Below are positions 9,622-18,564 of a DNA stretch of 64,000 bases, piece by piece (position 1 is the stretch's first letter; each line of letters begins with the position of its first letter). The stretch spans positions 372,001 through 436,000 of the forward strand of contig NZ_JODC01000005.1 of NCBI RefSeq assembly GCF_000720765.1. The letters are read 5' to 3'. Under the pieces are notes generated by a model. The model saw only the letters and a program-made list of their open reading frames with translations. It was not told the origin of the DNA and searched no databases. The translations under genes and the position numbers were made by a program. This stretch comes from Streptomyces sp. NRRL S-646 (GTDB taxonomy: Bacteria; Actinomycetota; Actinomycetes; Streptomycetales; Streptomycetaceae).

Positions 9622-10596
9622 GTGCGCATCGCAGTCACCGGCTCCATCGCCACCGACCACCTCATGACCTTCCCCGGCCGCTTCGCCGACCAGCTCGTCG
9701 CGGACCAGTTGCACACGGTCTCGCTCTCCTTCCTGGTCGACAACCTCGACGTACGCCGGGGCGGCGTCGGAGCGAACATCGCCTTCGGCATGGGTCAGCT
9801 CGGCACGACCCCGGTCCTGGTCGGCGCCGCCGGCTTCGACTTCGACGAGTACCGCGCCTGGCTGGACCGGCACGGCGTCGACACCGAGTCGGTCCGCATC
9901 TCCGAGACCCTGCACACCGCCCGCTTCGTGTGCACGACGGACGCCGACCACAACCAGATCGGCTCCTTCTACACGGGCGCCATGAGCGAGGCCCGGCAGA
10001 TCGAGCTGAAGACCGTCGCCGACCGCGTGGGCGGCCTCGACCTGGTCCTGATCGGCGCCGACGACCCGGAGGCGATGCTCCGCCACACCGAGGAGTGCCG
10101 CTCCCGGTCCATCCCCTTCGCCGCCGACTTCTCCCAGCAGATCGCCCGGATGAACGGCGACGAGATCCGGATACTGCTGGAGGGCGCCACATACCTCTTC
10201 TCGAACGAGTACGAGAAGGGTCTGATCGAGTCCAAGACCGGCTGGACGGACGCCGAGATCCTCGCCAAGGTCGGCCACCGCGTCACCACCCTCGGCTCGC
10301 GCGGCGTCCGCGTCGAGCGGACCGGCGAGGACCCGATCGAGGTCGGCTGCGCGGAGGAGGAGCGCAAGGCCGACCCCACGGGCGTCGGCGACGCCTTCCG
10401 TGCCGGCTTCCTCTCGGGCCTCGCCTGGGGCGTCTCCCTGGAGCGCGCAGCCCAGGTCGGCTGCATGCTCGCCACGCTCGTCATCGAGACGGTCGGCACC
10501 CAGGAGTACCAGCTGCGCCGCGCCCACTTCATGGACCGGTTCGCCAAGGCCTACGGCGACGAGGCCGCAGCCGAGGTCCAGAAGCACCTGGCCTGA
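9622..10596 (+). CDS. adoK: Adenosine kinase of the ribokinase/PfkB family (AdoK type)
   Basis: A 324-residue PfkB-family kinase close, from memory, to mycobacterial AdoK (also 324 residues), which makes AMP from adenosine. Visible are the start AVTGSIATDHLM, the substrate motif RRGGVGANIAFGMGQLG, the GAMSEAR block, and the anion-hole/catalytic segment DPTGVGDAFRAGFL with the catalytic Asp. The GTG at 9622 has an AGGAGA site 9 bases upstream; longer upstream frames lack one. It is convergent with the desulfurase-TusA fusion, the two stop codons being one base apart, so the two mRNAs overlap at their 3' ends. A general sugar-kinase role cannot be excluded. Confidence 0.82.
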   Translation: MRIAVTGSIATDHLMTFPGRFADQLVADQLHTVSLSFLVDNLDVRRGGVGANIAFGMGQLGTTPVLVGAAGFDFDEYRAWLDRHGVDTESVRISETLHTARFVCTTDADHNQIGSFYTGAMSEARQIELKTVADRVGGLDLVLIGADDPEAMLRHTEECRSRSIPFAADFSQQIARMNGDEIRILLEGATYLFSNEYEKGLIESKTGWTDAEILAKVGHRVTTLGSRGVRVERTGEDPIEVGCAEEERKADPTGVGDAFRAGFLSGLAWGVSLERAAQVGCMLATLVIETVGTQEYQLRRAHFMDRFAKAYGDEAAAEVQKHLA

Positions 10597-10597
10597 G

Positions 10598-11977
10598 CTA
10601 CGACACCCGGCGGACCACGTATGCAGCACCGTGGTCCGCCGGCTCCTCACCCACGTACTCCTGGCCCCGCATCTCGCACCACGCCGGGATGTCCAGCCGC
10701 GCCGCCTCGTCGTCGGACAGGACACGCACCGTGCCGCCCACCGGCACATCCCCGATGACCTTGGCGAGCTCGATGACGGGAATCGGGCAGCGCTTGCCGA
10801 GCGCGTCGACGACCAGGGCGTCGTCCTGCTGCACGGTCGCCGCCGGAACCGGCGCCCCCAGCTTCTCCCGCACCCCCGCCACCGCGCCCGGCAGCACCGC
10901 CAGGAACCGCTCGACGTCCTCCTCGGGCGTCCCCATCGGCAGCGAAACCCGCACATTCCCCTCACTGAGCACCCCCATCGCCTTCAGCACATGGCTGGGC
11001 GTCAGCGTGCTGCTGGTGCAGGACGACCCGGAGGAAACGGAGAAACCCTCCCGATCCAGCTCATGCAGCAATGTCTCCCCATCGACATAGAGACAGGAGA
11101 AGGTGACGATCCCCGGCAGCCGCCGCTCCGGATCCCCGACCACCTCCACGTCCGGAACCGACCGCGGCACCCGCACCCGGATCCGCTCCGTCAGCTCCCG
11201 CAGCCGTACCGCCTCTTGTCCAGCCTCCGCCCGCACCGCCCGCAACGAGGCGGCTGCGGCCACGATCCCCGGCAGATTCTCGAACCCGGCGGCCCGCCCC
11301 GACTCCCGCTCGTCCGCAGGCCCTTGGGACACGAACCGCACGCCTTTTCGTACGACGAGCAGCCCGACACCCGAGGGCCCGCCCCACTTGTGCGCACTGG
11401 CCGTAAGCAGGGACCAGTCACCCTCGACCGGCCCCCACCCCAGCGACTGCGCCGCATCCACCAGCAACGGCACGCCGGACTCCCGGCACACGGCAGCCAC
11501 TTCGGCCACCGGCTGCTCGGTCCCCACCTCGTGGTTGGCCGACTGAAGACAGGCCAGCGCGGTGTCCGGGCGGAGGGCGTCCGCGTACGACGCCGGAGTC
11601 ACCCTGCCCCGCCGGTCCACCTCGATCTGCGTGACGCTCCCACCGCCGGCCTCGTGCGCGTCAGCCGCATGGAGCACCGAGGAGTGTTCGACCGCCGACA
11701 CGATCAGGTGACGCCCAACCCGGTGACGCCCGGCCAACGCCCCCGCGATTCCGGCATGCACGGCCCGGGTGCCGGAAGAAGTGAAGACCAGCTCGTCGGC
11801 ACGGCAGCCCACGGCCTCGGCAGCGGCCTCCCGAGCGGCGTCCAGCAACATCCGCGCCCGCCGCCCTTCGCGATACAGCCGTGCAGGGTCGGCCCACCCC
11901 TCATCCAGCGAGGCCAGCAGCGCCTGCCGGGCAACGGGATGAAGAGGAGCACTGGAAGCAGCATCGAAGTAGCCCAC
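10598..11977 (-). CDS. Cysteine desulfurase fused to a C-terminal TusA sulfurtransferase domain
   Basis: 459 residues in two parts. Residues 1-~370 form a class V aminotransferase-fold cysteine desulfurase of the IscS/NifS type: PLP lysine K197 in SAHKWGG, the VEHSS block, and the active-site cysteine C320 in SGSSCTS. Residues ~385-440 form a TusA/SirA domain with its sulfur-accepting cysteine C397 in GKRCPIPV and a second cysteine, C434, in PAWCEMRG. The fusion would put the persulfide donor and the first relay carrier in one chain, plausibly for tRNA thiolation, Moco or other sulfur transfer rather than Fe-S scaffold loading. It lies next to adoK and upstream of ctaC, divergently. Confidence 0.9.
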   Translation of the reverse strand: MGYFDAASSAPLHPVARQALLASLDEGWADPARLYREGRRARMLLDAAREAAAEAVGCRADELVFTSSGTRAVHAGIAGALAGRHRVGRHLIVSAVEHSSVLHAADAHEAGGGSVTQIEVDRRGRVTPASYADALRPDTALACLQSANHEVGTEQPVAEVAAVCRESGVPLLVDAAQSLGWGPVEGDWSLLTASAHKWGGPSGVGLLVVRKGVRFVSQGPADERESGRAAGFENLPGIVAAAASLRAVRAEAGQEAVRLRELTERIRVRVPRSVPDVEVVGDPERRLPGIVTFSCLYVDGETLLHELDREGFSVSSGSSCTSSTLTPSHVLKAMGVLSEGNVRVSLPMGTPEEDVERFLAVLPGAVAGVREKLGAPVPAATVQQDDALVVDALGKRCPIPVIELAKVIGDVPVGGTVRVLSDDEAARLDIPAWCEMRGQEYVGEEPADHGAAYVVRRVS

Positions 11978-12015
11978 ACGGCAACGCTAAACCGCCGTTC
12001 ACTGCAACGCCCTAA

Positions 12016-12086
12016 AGGGGCGCGGGGCAATGACACCAGCGGCTCCGCCGCGGGGCGCGACCGGCCCCCACAAACCCGCAGCCGCC
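12016..12086 (+). repeat. Dispersed GC-rich intergenic repeat, copy 1 (long form)
   Basis: Begins AGGGGCGCGGGG, contains the self-complementary core GCGGCTCCGCCGC, then GGGCGCGACC, and ends CCCGCAGCCGCC. It shares this order with the copies at 16407, 24204 and 38684. It lies in the divergent gap between the desulfurase-TusA gene and ctaC. Confidence 0.8.
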
Positions 12087-12148
12087 AATCCAGCTAACCC
12101 GCGGGGTGAGTAGGCACCCCTCCCCGCGAACCCCCGGAGGGCGTCGGC

Positions 12149-12179
12149 TAGGGTTTGGTCCGCATAAACATCCAAACCC
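12149..12179 (+). promoter_or_regulatory. Candidate ctaC promoter element with inverted repeat
   Basis: TAGGGT, a good Streptomyces -10 box, at 12149-12154 overlaps the left arm of a perfect 8-bp inverted repeat: GGGTTTGG at 12151-12158 and CCAAACCC at 12172-12179, 13-base spacer. A -35 is not clear. It lies ~85 bases before the ctaC start. Confidence 0.45.
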
Positions 12180-12263
12180 CTGCCCGACGCAGGGCGGCGA
12201 CCGACCACCGAAGAAGGCAGGCCGCAGCCAACCGCGCGGGCGAGACTCTCGGGAAGGCGCTAC

Positions 12264-13226
12264 GTGAGTCCCAACGGCTCCGACCGCTCGCCGCGGCGCC
12301 CGATGCGGCGGAAGCTGCTGCAGGCAATGACCGCGGGCCTGGTCCTGGCGACCGCCACCGGTTGCACATACAAGGACTTCCCCCGCCTTGGTATGCCCAC
12401 CCCCACCACGGAAGAGGCTCCGCGGATCCTCTCCCTGTGGCAGGGCTCCTGGGCCGCCGCGCTCGCCACCGGCGTGCTGGTGTGGGGCCTGATCCTGTGG
12501 AGTGCTTTCTTCCACCGGCGCAGCCGCACGAAGGTCGAAGTTCCTCCGCAGACCCGGTACAACATGCCGATCGAGGCGCTGTACACGGTGGTTCCGCTCG
12601 TCATCGTCTCGGTGCTGTTCTACTTCACGGCCCGCGACGAGTCGAAGCTGCTCAGCCTCTCCGACAAGAAGCCCGACGTCACTGTGAACGTCGTCGGCTT
12701 CCAGTGGAGCTGGGGCTTCAACTACATCGAGCCCGTCGCCGGTTCCACCGGTGACGCGAAGACCGACAAGAACCTGGCCGCCATTCCGGACCGGTTCAAG
12801 AACGACTTCCCGGCGAGCGCCGGCGGTGTTTACGACGTCGGTACGCCGGCCACCAGGAACCCGCAGACCGGCAACCCGGGTCCGACGCTGTGGCTGCCCA
12901 AGGGCAAGACGGTCCGCTTCGTCCTGACCTCGCGTGACGTCATCCACTCCTTCTGGGTGGTGCCGTTCCTGATGAAGATGGACGTCATCCCGGGCCACAC
13001 CAACTCCTTCCAGGTGACCCCCAACAAGGAGGGCACCTTCCTGGGCAAGTGCGCCGAGCTCTGCGGCGTCGACCACTCCCGGATGCTGTTCAACGTGAAG
13101 GTCGTCTCCCCGGAGCGCTACGAGCAGCACCTCAAGGACCTCGCCAAGAAGGGGCAGACCGGTTACGTTCCCGCCGGCATCGCGCAGACGAGCCACGAGA
13201 AGAACCGGGAGACGAACAACCTGTGA
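12264..13226 (+). CDS. ctaC: Cytochrome c oxidase subunit II CtaC (lipoprotein form)
   Basis: A 320-residue subunit II of the aa3 oxidase; it accepts electrons from the bc1 complex at its CuA centre outside the membrane. A signal peptide ends in a lipobox with C34 (ATGC). Two TM helices lie at ~62-83 and ~103-121. The cupredoxin domain carries all CuA ligands: H228 in DVIHSFW, then C263, E265, C267, H271 and M274 in the [12 protein letters not shown] block. The insert between residues 155 and 205 is typical of actinobacteria. The stop overlaps the ctaD start in GTGA, so translation is coupled. Confidence 0.95.
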   Translation: MSPNGSDRSPRRPMRRKLLQAMTAGLVLATATGCTYKDFPRLGMPTPTTEEAPRILSLWQGSWAAALATGVLVWGLILWSAFFHRRSRTKVEVPPQTRYNMPIEALYTVVPLVIVSVLFYFTARDESKLLSLSDKKPDVTVNVVGFQWSWGFNYIEPVAGSTGDAKTDKNLAAIPDRFKNDFPASAGGVYDVGTPATRNPQTGNPGPTLWLPKGKTVRFVLTSRDVIHSFWVVPFLMKMDVIPGHTNSFQVTPNKEGTFLGKCAELCGVDHSRMLFNVKVVSPERYEQHLKDLAKKGQTGYVPAGIAQTSHEKNRETNNL

Positions 13227-14593
13227 GCATCGTCAACGAACCCCAGGGCGCCGCGGCGGAGTCCCACTACGCGGACGAGCTGCCGGTCCGGCGCAAGCAG
13301 CCCGGCAACGTGGTCATCAAGTGGCTCACCACCACTGACCACAAGACGATCGGGACGCTCTACCTCGTCACGTCGTTCGCGTTCTTCCTGATCGGCGGCG
13401 TGATGGCGCTGCTCATGCGCGCCGAGCTGGCCCGTCCGGGCCTGCAGATCATGTCGAACGAGCAGTTCAACCAGGCGTTCACGATGCACGGCACGATCTG
13501 TTCGGCTCGACGATCGCGGTGGGCGGCTTCCTCACCCCGTCCGGTGCGGCCGACTTCGGCTGGTTCGCCTACTCCCCGCTGTCGGACGCGGTCCGCTCGC
13601 CGGGCATCGGCGCCGACCTGTGGATCATGGGTCTGGCCTTCTCCGGCTTCGGCACGATCCTCGGTGCGGTCAACTTCATCACCACCATCATCTGCATGCG
13701 CGCCCCGGGCATGACCATGTTCCGCATGCCGATCTTTGTGTGGAACGTGCTGCTGACCGCGGTGCTGGTCCTGCTCGCCTTCCCCGTCCTCGCCGCCGCG
13801 CTGTTCGCGCTGGAGGCGGATCGGAAATTCGGGGCACATGTCTTCGACGCGGCCAATGGCGGCGCGTTGCTGTGGCAACACCTCTTCTGGTTCTTCGGCC
13901 ATCCAGAGGTGTACATCATCGCGCTGCCGTTCTTCGGCATCATCTCCGAGGTCATCCCGGTCTTCTCCCGTAAGCCGATGTTCGGCTACATGGGCCTGAT
14001 CGGCGCGACCATCGCCATCGCGGGTCTGTCCGTGACCGTGTGGGCCCACCACATGTACGTCACCGGCGGCGTACTGCTCCCGTTCTTCTCCTTCATGACG
14101 TTCCTCATCGCCGTACCGACCGGCGTGAAGTTCTTCAACTGGATCGGAACGATGTGGAAGGGGTCCCTGCTTCTGGACGCTGTTCATCGGCTTCCACGGC
14201 ACGTTCCTGGTCCAGCACTGGCTGGGTGCCGAGGGCATGCCGCGTCGTTACGCGGACTACCTCGCGGCCGACGGCTTCACCGCCCTGAACACGATCTCGA
14301 CGATCAGCTCGTTCCTGCTCGGCATGTCGATCCTGCCGTTCCTCTACAACGTGTGGAAGACGGCCAAGTACGGCAAGCCGGTCGGCGTCGACGACCCGTG
14401 GGGCTACGGCCGCTCGCTCGAGTGGGCGACGTCCTGCCCGCCGCCGCGGCACAACTTCCTCACCCTGCCGCGGATCCGAAGCGAATCCCCGGCGTTCGAC
14501 CTGCACCACCCTGAGATCGCCGCTCTCGACCAGCTCGAGAACGCGCCTCACGGTGAGAAGGCTCTGGCTGGTGGCAAGGAGGCCGGCAAGTGA
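13223..14593 (+). pseudogene. ctaD: Cytochrome c oxidase subunit I ctaD, broken by two internal frame-changing deletions
   Basis: Subunit I of the aa3 oxidase in three pieces. Frame A (13223-13498, 92 codons) runs to the heme-a ligand motif TMHGTI. Frame B (13498-14169) resumes at [10 protein letters not shown] and holds GHPEVY and the CuB pair in WAHHMY. Frame C (14171-14590) resumes at FWTLFIGF and runs to the stop. About 40 residues expected after MHGTI and about 80 after KGSL are absent, the latter covering the HFHYV segment with the heme a3 and second heme a histidines. The two gaps shift the frame in opposite senses, so the end is back in frame. About 456 codons remain of an expected 575 or so. 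The flanking cta genes are intact, so an assembly or sequencing artefact is as likely as real loss. Confidence 0.9.
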
Positions 14594-14988
14594 AGGTTCA
14601 GGGCAAGATGTTCATGTGGCTGAGCGTCTTCGTCCTCGCCATGGCGGTGGTCTATGGCGTGTGGTCGAAGGAGCCGGCCGGTACGACGGCGCTCTTCCTG
14701 GCCTTCGGTCTGTGCATCATGGTCGGCTTCTACCTCGGCTTCACGGCCAAGCGGGTCGACGCGGGTGCGATGGACAACAAGGAGGCGGACGTCGCGGACG
14801 ACGCCGGCGAGGTCGGGTTCTTCAGCCCGCACAGCTGGCAGCCGCTGGCCCTCGGGCTCGGTGGTGCGCTCGCCTTCCTGTCGATCGCGATCGGCTGGTG
14901 GCTGCTGTACTTCTCGGCGCCGATCATCATGGTCGGCCTGTACGGCTGGGTCTTCGAGTACTACCGCGGTGAGAACCGCACCCAGTAG
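14590..14988 (+). CDS. ctaF: Cytochrome c oxidase subunit IV CtaF (actinobacterial)
   Basis: A 132-residue actinobacterial-type subunit IV of the aa3 oxidase, not related to the subunit IV of proteobacteria. TM helices are seen at ~8-27, ~34-52, ~80-100 and ~104-122, with a short acidic loop ([13 protein letters not shown]) between the second and third. The GTG start overlaps the ctaD stop in GTGA, placing it in the ctaCDF unit, and the unit ends at a 12-bp hairpin just downstream. Confidence 0.93.
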   Translation: MKVQGKMFMWLSVFVLAMAVVYGVWSKEPAGTTALFLAFGLCIMVGFYLGFTAKRVDAGAMDNKEADVADDAGEVGFFSPHSWQPLALGLGGALAFLSIAIGWWLLYFSAPIIMVGLYGWVFEYYRGENRTQ

Positions 14989-15005
14989 CACGCGAAGAGC
15001 ACATC

Positions 15006-15043
15006 GGGAGCCCGGACACTCCGTAAGGAGCGTCCGGGCTCCC
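15006..15043 (+). terminator. Terminator of the ctaCDF unit
   Basis: A perfect 12-bp outer stem (15006-15017 with 15032-15043), extended by an inner CTCC/GGAG pair around GTAA, then ACTTTTG. Confidence 0.8.
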
Positions 15044-15120
15044 ACTTTTGCCCCAATACCGTTACCTCGTACGGATTACACCGCGCGCCGTCCTTGACGA
15101 ACGTCCATAGCGTGAGGGAC

Positions 15121-16380
15121 ATGAACCACTCTCCGCGCACCCGCACCGTCGTCAGCTGCACTCTGCTGGTGATCGCCCTCGGCGCGGGCGGCACCGCTTG
15201 CAGCAGCGGGGGCAACCCGCTGGCCGCCAAGCCGTACGACGCGACGGACCAGCTCTCCTTCAAAGGCCTCAAGGGCGGCGCGAAGAAAGCCGACCCGGAC
15301 AAGGCCCTCGAGGTCACCGCCGAGGACGACGGCCGCATCACGGACGTCACGGCCACGGACGCCGCAGGCCGCTTCGTGGCGGGCGAACTCTCCGCCGACG
15401 GCACCCGCTGGCACAGCACCTCTCCGCTCGCCGCCAACGCCCACTACACGGTGCGGGTGAGCACGGAGGACGGGGACGGGGCGCCGGGCCGCAAGGTCCT
15501 CACCTTCGACACCAGCATCCCCACCACCAAGAAGCGCCTGGACGTGAAGTTCGGGCCCGACTCCGGCGACTACGGCGTCGGACAGCCCGTCACCGCCCAA
15601 CTGAACCGGCCCGTCAAGGACAGGACACAGCGCGCCATCGTCGAACGGGCACTGCGGGTGGACTCGGTCCCCGCCGTGCAGGGCGCCTGGCACTGGGTGG
15701 ACGACAAGGAACTCCACTACCGCCCCAAGGACTACTGGCCCGCCCACACCACCGTCCAGGTGCACAGCAACCTGGACGGCATCAAGGTCGGCGACCGCCT
15801 GTGGGGAGCCAAGAGCAAGCCGCTGAAGCTCACCATCGGCGACAGCATCATCGCCGTCACCGACGCCTCGGCGCACTCCATGACCGTGTACAAGAACGGC
15901 GACGACATCAGGGAACTCCCCGTCACCACCGGCAAGCCCGGCTTCGAGACCCGCAACGGCGTCAAGGTCGTGCTGGGCAAGCAGTCCTTCGTACGCATGC
16001 GCAGCGCCACCGTGGGCATCGCCGAAGGCAGCGCCGACTCCTACGACCTGCCCGTCTACTGGGCCACCCGCCTCACCTGGAGCGGCGAGTACGTGCACGC
16101 CGCCCCCTGGTCCGTGGGCTCCCAGGGCTACGCCAACGTCAGCCACGGCTGCACCGGCATGAGCACCGGCAACGCCGAATGGTTCTTCAACACCATCCAC
16201 GAGGGCGACGTGGTGAAGGTCGTCAACTCCAACGGCGACACCATGGAGCCCTTCGGCAACGGCTTCGGCGACTGGAACCTGGCCTGGAAACAGTGGCGCC
16301 AGGGCAGCGCCCTGGTGGCCGGCAAACCCGACGGCCCGAGCCCGGACGACGTGGCACGACTGCGCCCACAGAGCGTGTGA
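15121..16380 (+). CDS. L,D-transpeptidase lipoprotein (YkuD domain)
   Basis: 419 residues; makes 3-3 cross-links in peptidoglycan outside the membrane. A signal peptide ends with lipobox cysteine C27 (GGTAC). Two Ig-like domains (~45-250) precede the YkuD catalytic domain. The catalytic motif is SHGCTGMS, with H342 and C344, and a C-terminal extension wraps the domain as in mycobacterial LdtMt2. The ATG at 15121 follows GAGGGA; a TTG 27 bases upstream would lengthen the signal peptide needlessly. It sits inside the oxidase cluster but on its own transcript, between two terminator-like regions. Confidence 0.92.
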   Translation: MNHSPRTRTVVSCTLLVIALGAGGTACSSGGNPLAAKPYDATDQLSFKGLKGGAKKADPDKALEVTAEDDGRITDVTATDAAGRFVAGELSADGTRWHSTSPLAANAHYTVRVSTEDGDGAPGRKVLTFDTSIPTTKKRLDVKFGPDSGDYGVGQPVTAQLNRPVKDRTQRAIVERALRVDSVPAVQGAWHWVDDKELHYRPKDYWPAHTTVQVHSNLDGIKVGDRLWGAKSKPLKLTIGDSIIAVTDASAHSMTVYKNGDDIRELPVTTGKPGFETRNGVKVVLGKQSFVRMRSATVGIAEGSADSYDLPVYWATRLTWSGEYVHAAPWSVGSQGYANVSHGCTGMSTGNAEWFFNTIHEGDVVKVVNSNGDTMEPFGNGFGDWNLAWKQWRQGSALVAGKPDGPSPDDVARLRPQSV

Positions 16381-16406
16381 GCGGGCCTCAGGGGCAGTGG
16401 GCCTCA

Positions 16407-16480
16407 AGGGGCGCGGGGCTGTATTCGATGTGCGGCTCCGCCGCGTGGGCGCGACAAGCCACAACGAACCCGCAGCCGCC
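16407..16480 (+). repeat. Dispersed GC-rich intergenic repeat, copy 2 (long form)
   Basis: Same blocks as copy 1: AGGGGCGCGGGG, GCGGCTCCGCCGC, GGGCGCGAC, CCACAACGAACC, CGCAGCCGCC. It lies between the stop codons of the convergent L,D-transpeptidase and receiver genes. Confidence 0.85.
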
Positions 16481-16503
16481 TCGAAACCAGCTGCCCCGAG
16501 CTA

Positions 16504-16908
16504 CTAGGCGCTCTGCTGGAGACTCTTACGCCGCAACAAAGAAGCCAACGCGGCGGCGAACTCCACAGGCTCCACCGGCAAGGTGACCGCCGCATCCGCC
16601 CGACTCCACGTGGCCAGCCACGCATCCTGGGGCCGCCCAATGAGCAAAAGCACCGGCGGGCAGTTGAACACCTCGTCCTTGATCTGCCGGCACACCCCCA
16701 TGCCCCCCAAGGGCACCGCCTCGCCGTCCAGGACGCAGACGTCGATCCCGCCCCGGTCCAGCTCCTTGATGACGGCGGCCGGCGTCGCACACTCCAGGAA
16801 CTCGACGACGGGAACGTCGGGAGCGGGCCTGCGCCCGGTCGCGAGCCGCACCTGTTCGCGGGTGTTGGAGTCGTCGCTGTAGACCAGCACCGTGGCGGTC
16901 GGCTGCAT
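16504..16908 (-). CDS. Degenerate response-regulator receiver protein
   Basis: 134 residues with the length and secondary structure pattern of a stand-alone CheY-like receiver. The acidic pair (D12, D13) and a possible acceptor aspartate D61 in VCVLDGE are kept. The switch Thr/Ser is replaced (LLLIGR) and the conserved Lys before the last helix is missing (TLPVEP), so normal phosphorylation switching is unlikely. No output domain and no partner kinase lie nearby. It stands between the L,D-transpeptidase gene and ctaE, on the opposite strand to the cytochrome genes. Its role is unknown; a protein-protein switch is the most that can be inferred. Confidence 0.8.
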   Translation of the reverse strand: MQPTATVLVYSDDSNTREQVRLATGRRPAPDVPVVEFLECATPAAVIKELDRGGIDVCVLDGEAVPLGGMGVCRQIKDEVFNCPPVLLLIGRPQDAWLATWSRADAAVTLPVEPVEFAAALASLLRRKSLQQSA

Positions 16909-17053
16909 AGTTCCTCCGAGACGTCAGCGTCGTACGGAAAGGCCCGATGGGGCGGATGTTACTCCGTTCAACACCACGTCAACACCGGTATGGACGGCAG
17001 CAACACTCCGAACGGCACCCCCCGGAGTGAGGGCGGGATAAGCGACCGACATA

Positions 17054-17674
17054 ATGTCGGTCGTGGCGACAGCAACGACAGTAGAAACCGGGCACGCGCA
17101 CCCGTCGGTCAACCGGCCGAACCTCACCAGCGTCGGAACCATCATCTGGCTGAGTTCCGAGCTGATGTTCTTCGCGGCCCTCTTCGCGATGTACTTCACC
17201 CTGCGATCGGTGACCGGTCCGGATCACTGGAAGGAGATGGCGAGCCATCTCAACCTTCCGTTCTCCGCGTCCAACACCACGATCCTGGTGCTCTCCTCCC
17301 TCACCTGCCAGCTCGGCGTGTTCGCCGCCGAGCGCGGGGACGTGAAGAAGCTCCGGGGCTGGTTCATCATCACGTTCGTGATGGGTGCGATCTTCATCGG
17401 CGGTCAGATCTTCGAGTACACGGAGCTGGTGAAGGAGGACGGGCTCTCCCTGTCCTCGGACCCGTACGGCTCGGTGTTCTACCTGACCACCGGGTTCCAC
17501 GGCATGCACGTGACGGGCGGCCTCATCGCCTTCCTGTTCGTTCTCGGCCGCACCTACGCGGCCAAGAGGTTCACCCACGAGCAGGCGACCGCGGCCATCG
17601 TCGTGTCCTACTACTGGCACTTCGTCGATGTCGTGTGGATCGGCCTCTTCGCCACGATCTACCTGATCAAGTAG
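17054..17674 (+). CDS. ctaE: Cytochrome c oxidase subunit III CtaE
   Basis: 206 residues with five TM helices, the actinobacterial short form of subunit III. Conserved features include the [10 protein letters not shown] helix, the acidic residue in GQIFEYTEL, the FHGMHVTGG motif and [15 protein letters not shown] at the end. It supports subunit I stability and proton uptake in the aa3 oxidase. No good ribosome site precedes the ATG. The qcrCAB genes follow 80 bases downstream and are probably co-transcribed, which fits the bc1-aa3 supercomplex of actinobacteria. Confidence 0.94.
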   Translation: MSVVATATTVETGHAHPSVNRPNLTSVGTIIWLSSELMFFAALFAMYFTLRSVTGPDHWKEMASHLNLPFSASNTTILVLSSLTCQLGVFAAERGDVKKLRGWFIITFVMGAIFIGGQIFEYTELVKEDGLSLSSDPYGSVFYLTTGFHGMHVTGGLIAFLFVLGRTYAAKRFTHEQATAAIVVSYYWHFVDVVWIGLFATIYLIK

Positions 17675-17754
17675 CCGGGCCCGTTCCCGCGTGCGCCCGC
17701 GAGGCGCACAACCCACAAGCATCGACGCAGAAGATCCTGACACCGGGGTAATCC

Positions 17755-18564
17755 GTGAAAAAGCTCTCCGCACGACGACGCCATCCCATGGCGGCTCTCG
17801 TCGTCCTACTCCTCGCGCTGGCATGCACCGGGGGGCTGTACGCCGCGTTCGCACCCGCGAGCAAGGCGCAGGCCGATGACACCGCCCAGTCCCTTGCCAT
17901 CGACGAGGGCAAGAAGCTCTACTCCGTGGGCTGCGCCAGCTGCCACGGCACCGGCGGTCAGGGCACCACCGACGGTCCGAGCCTCGTCGGCGTGGGCGCC
18001 GCGGCCGTCGACTTCCAGGTCGGCACCGGCCGTATGCCGGCCCAGCAGCCGGGCGCTCAGGTCCCGAAGAAGAAGGTCATCTACACGCAGGCCGAGATCG
18101 ACCAGCTTGCCGCGTACATCTCCTCCCTCGGCGCCGGCCCGTCCATCCCGACGAAGGCGCAGTACGGCCCGGACGGTGCCGACATCGCCAAGGGTGGCGA
18201 GCTGTTCCGCACCAACTGCGCGCAGTGCCACAACTTCACCGGCAAGGGCGGTGCGCTGACGCACGGCAAGTTCGCGCCGAGCCTCGAGGGCGTCGACCCG
18301 AAGCACATCTACGAGGCCATGCAGACCGGCCCCCAGAACATGCCGTCGTTCCCCGACACCACGATGTCGGAGCAGAACAAGAAGGACATCATCGCGTACC
18401 TGAACGCGGTCAACGGTGACGACACCGAGAGCCCCGGCGGCCTTGAGCTGGGCGGACTCGGCCCGGTCTCCGAGGGCCTGTTCGCCTGGATCTTCGGACT
18501 CGGCGCGCTGATCGCGGTCGCCGTCTGGGTCGCCGCTCGGACCGCAAAGGCCAAGAAGTCATGA
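17755..18564 (+). CDS. qcrC: Di-heme cytochrome c subunit of the bc1 complex, QcrC
   Basis: 269 residues. An N-terminal signal/anchor (~12-32) and a C-terminal TM helix (~243-262) enclose two cytochrome c domains, each with one heme site: C60-A-S-C-H64 and C155-A-Q-C-H159. In actinobacteria this di-heme subunit replaces a soluble cytochrome c and hands electrons straight to CuA of CtaC. The GTG start follows an 80-base gap after ctaE. Its stop overlaps the qcrA start in ATGA, indicating translational coupling. Confidence 0.95.
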   Translation: MKKLSARRRHPMAALVVLLLALACTGGLYAAFAPASKAQADDTAQSLAIDEGKKLYSVGCASCHGTGGQGTTDGPSLVGVGAAAVDFQVGTGRMPAQQPGAQVPKKKVIYTQAEIDQLAAYISSLGAGPSIPTKAQYGPDGADIAKGGELFRTNCAQCHNFTGKGGALTHGKFAPSLEGVDPKHIYEAMQTGPQNMPSFPDTTMSEQNKKDIIAYLNAVNGDDTESPGGLELGGLGPVSEGLFAWIFGLGALIAVAVWVAARTAKAKKS

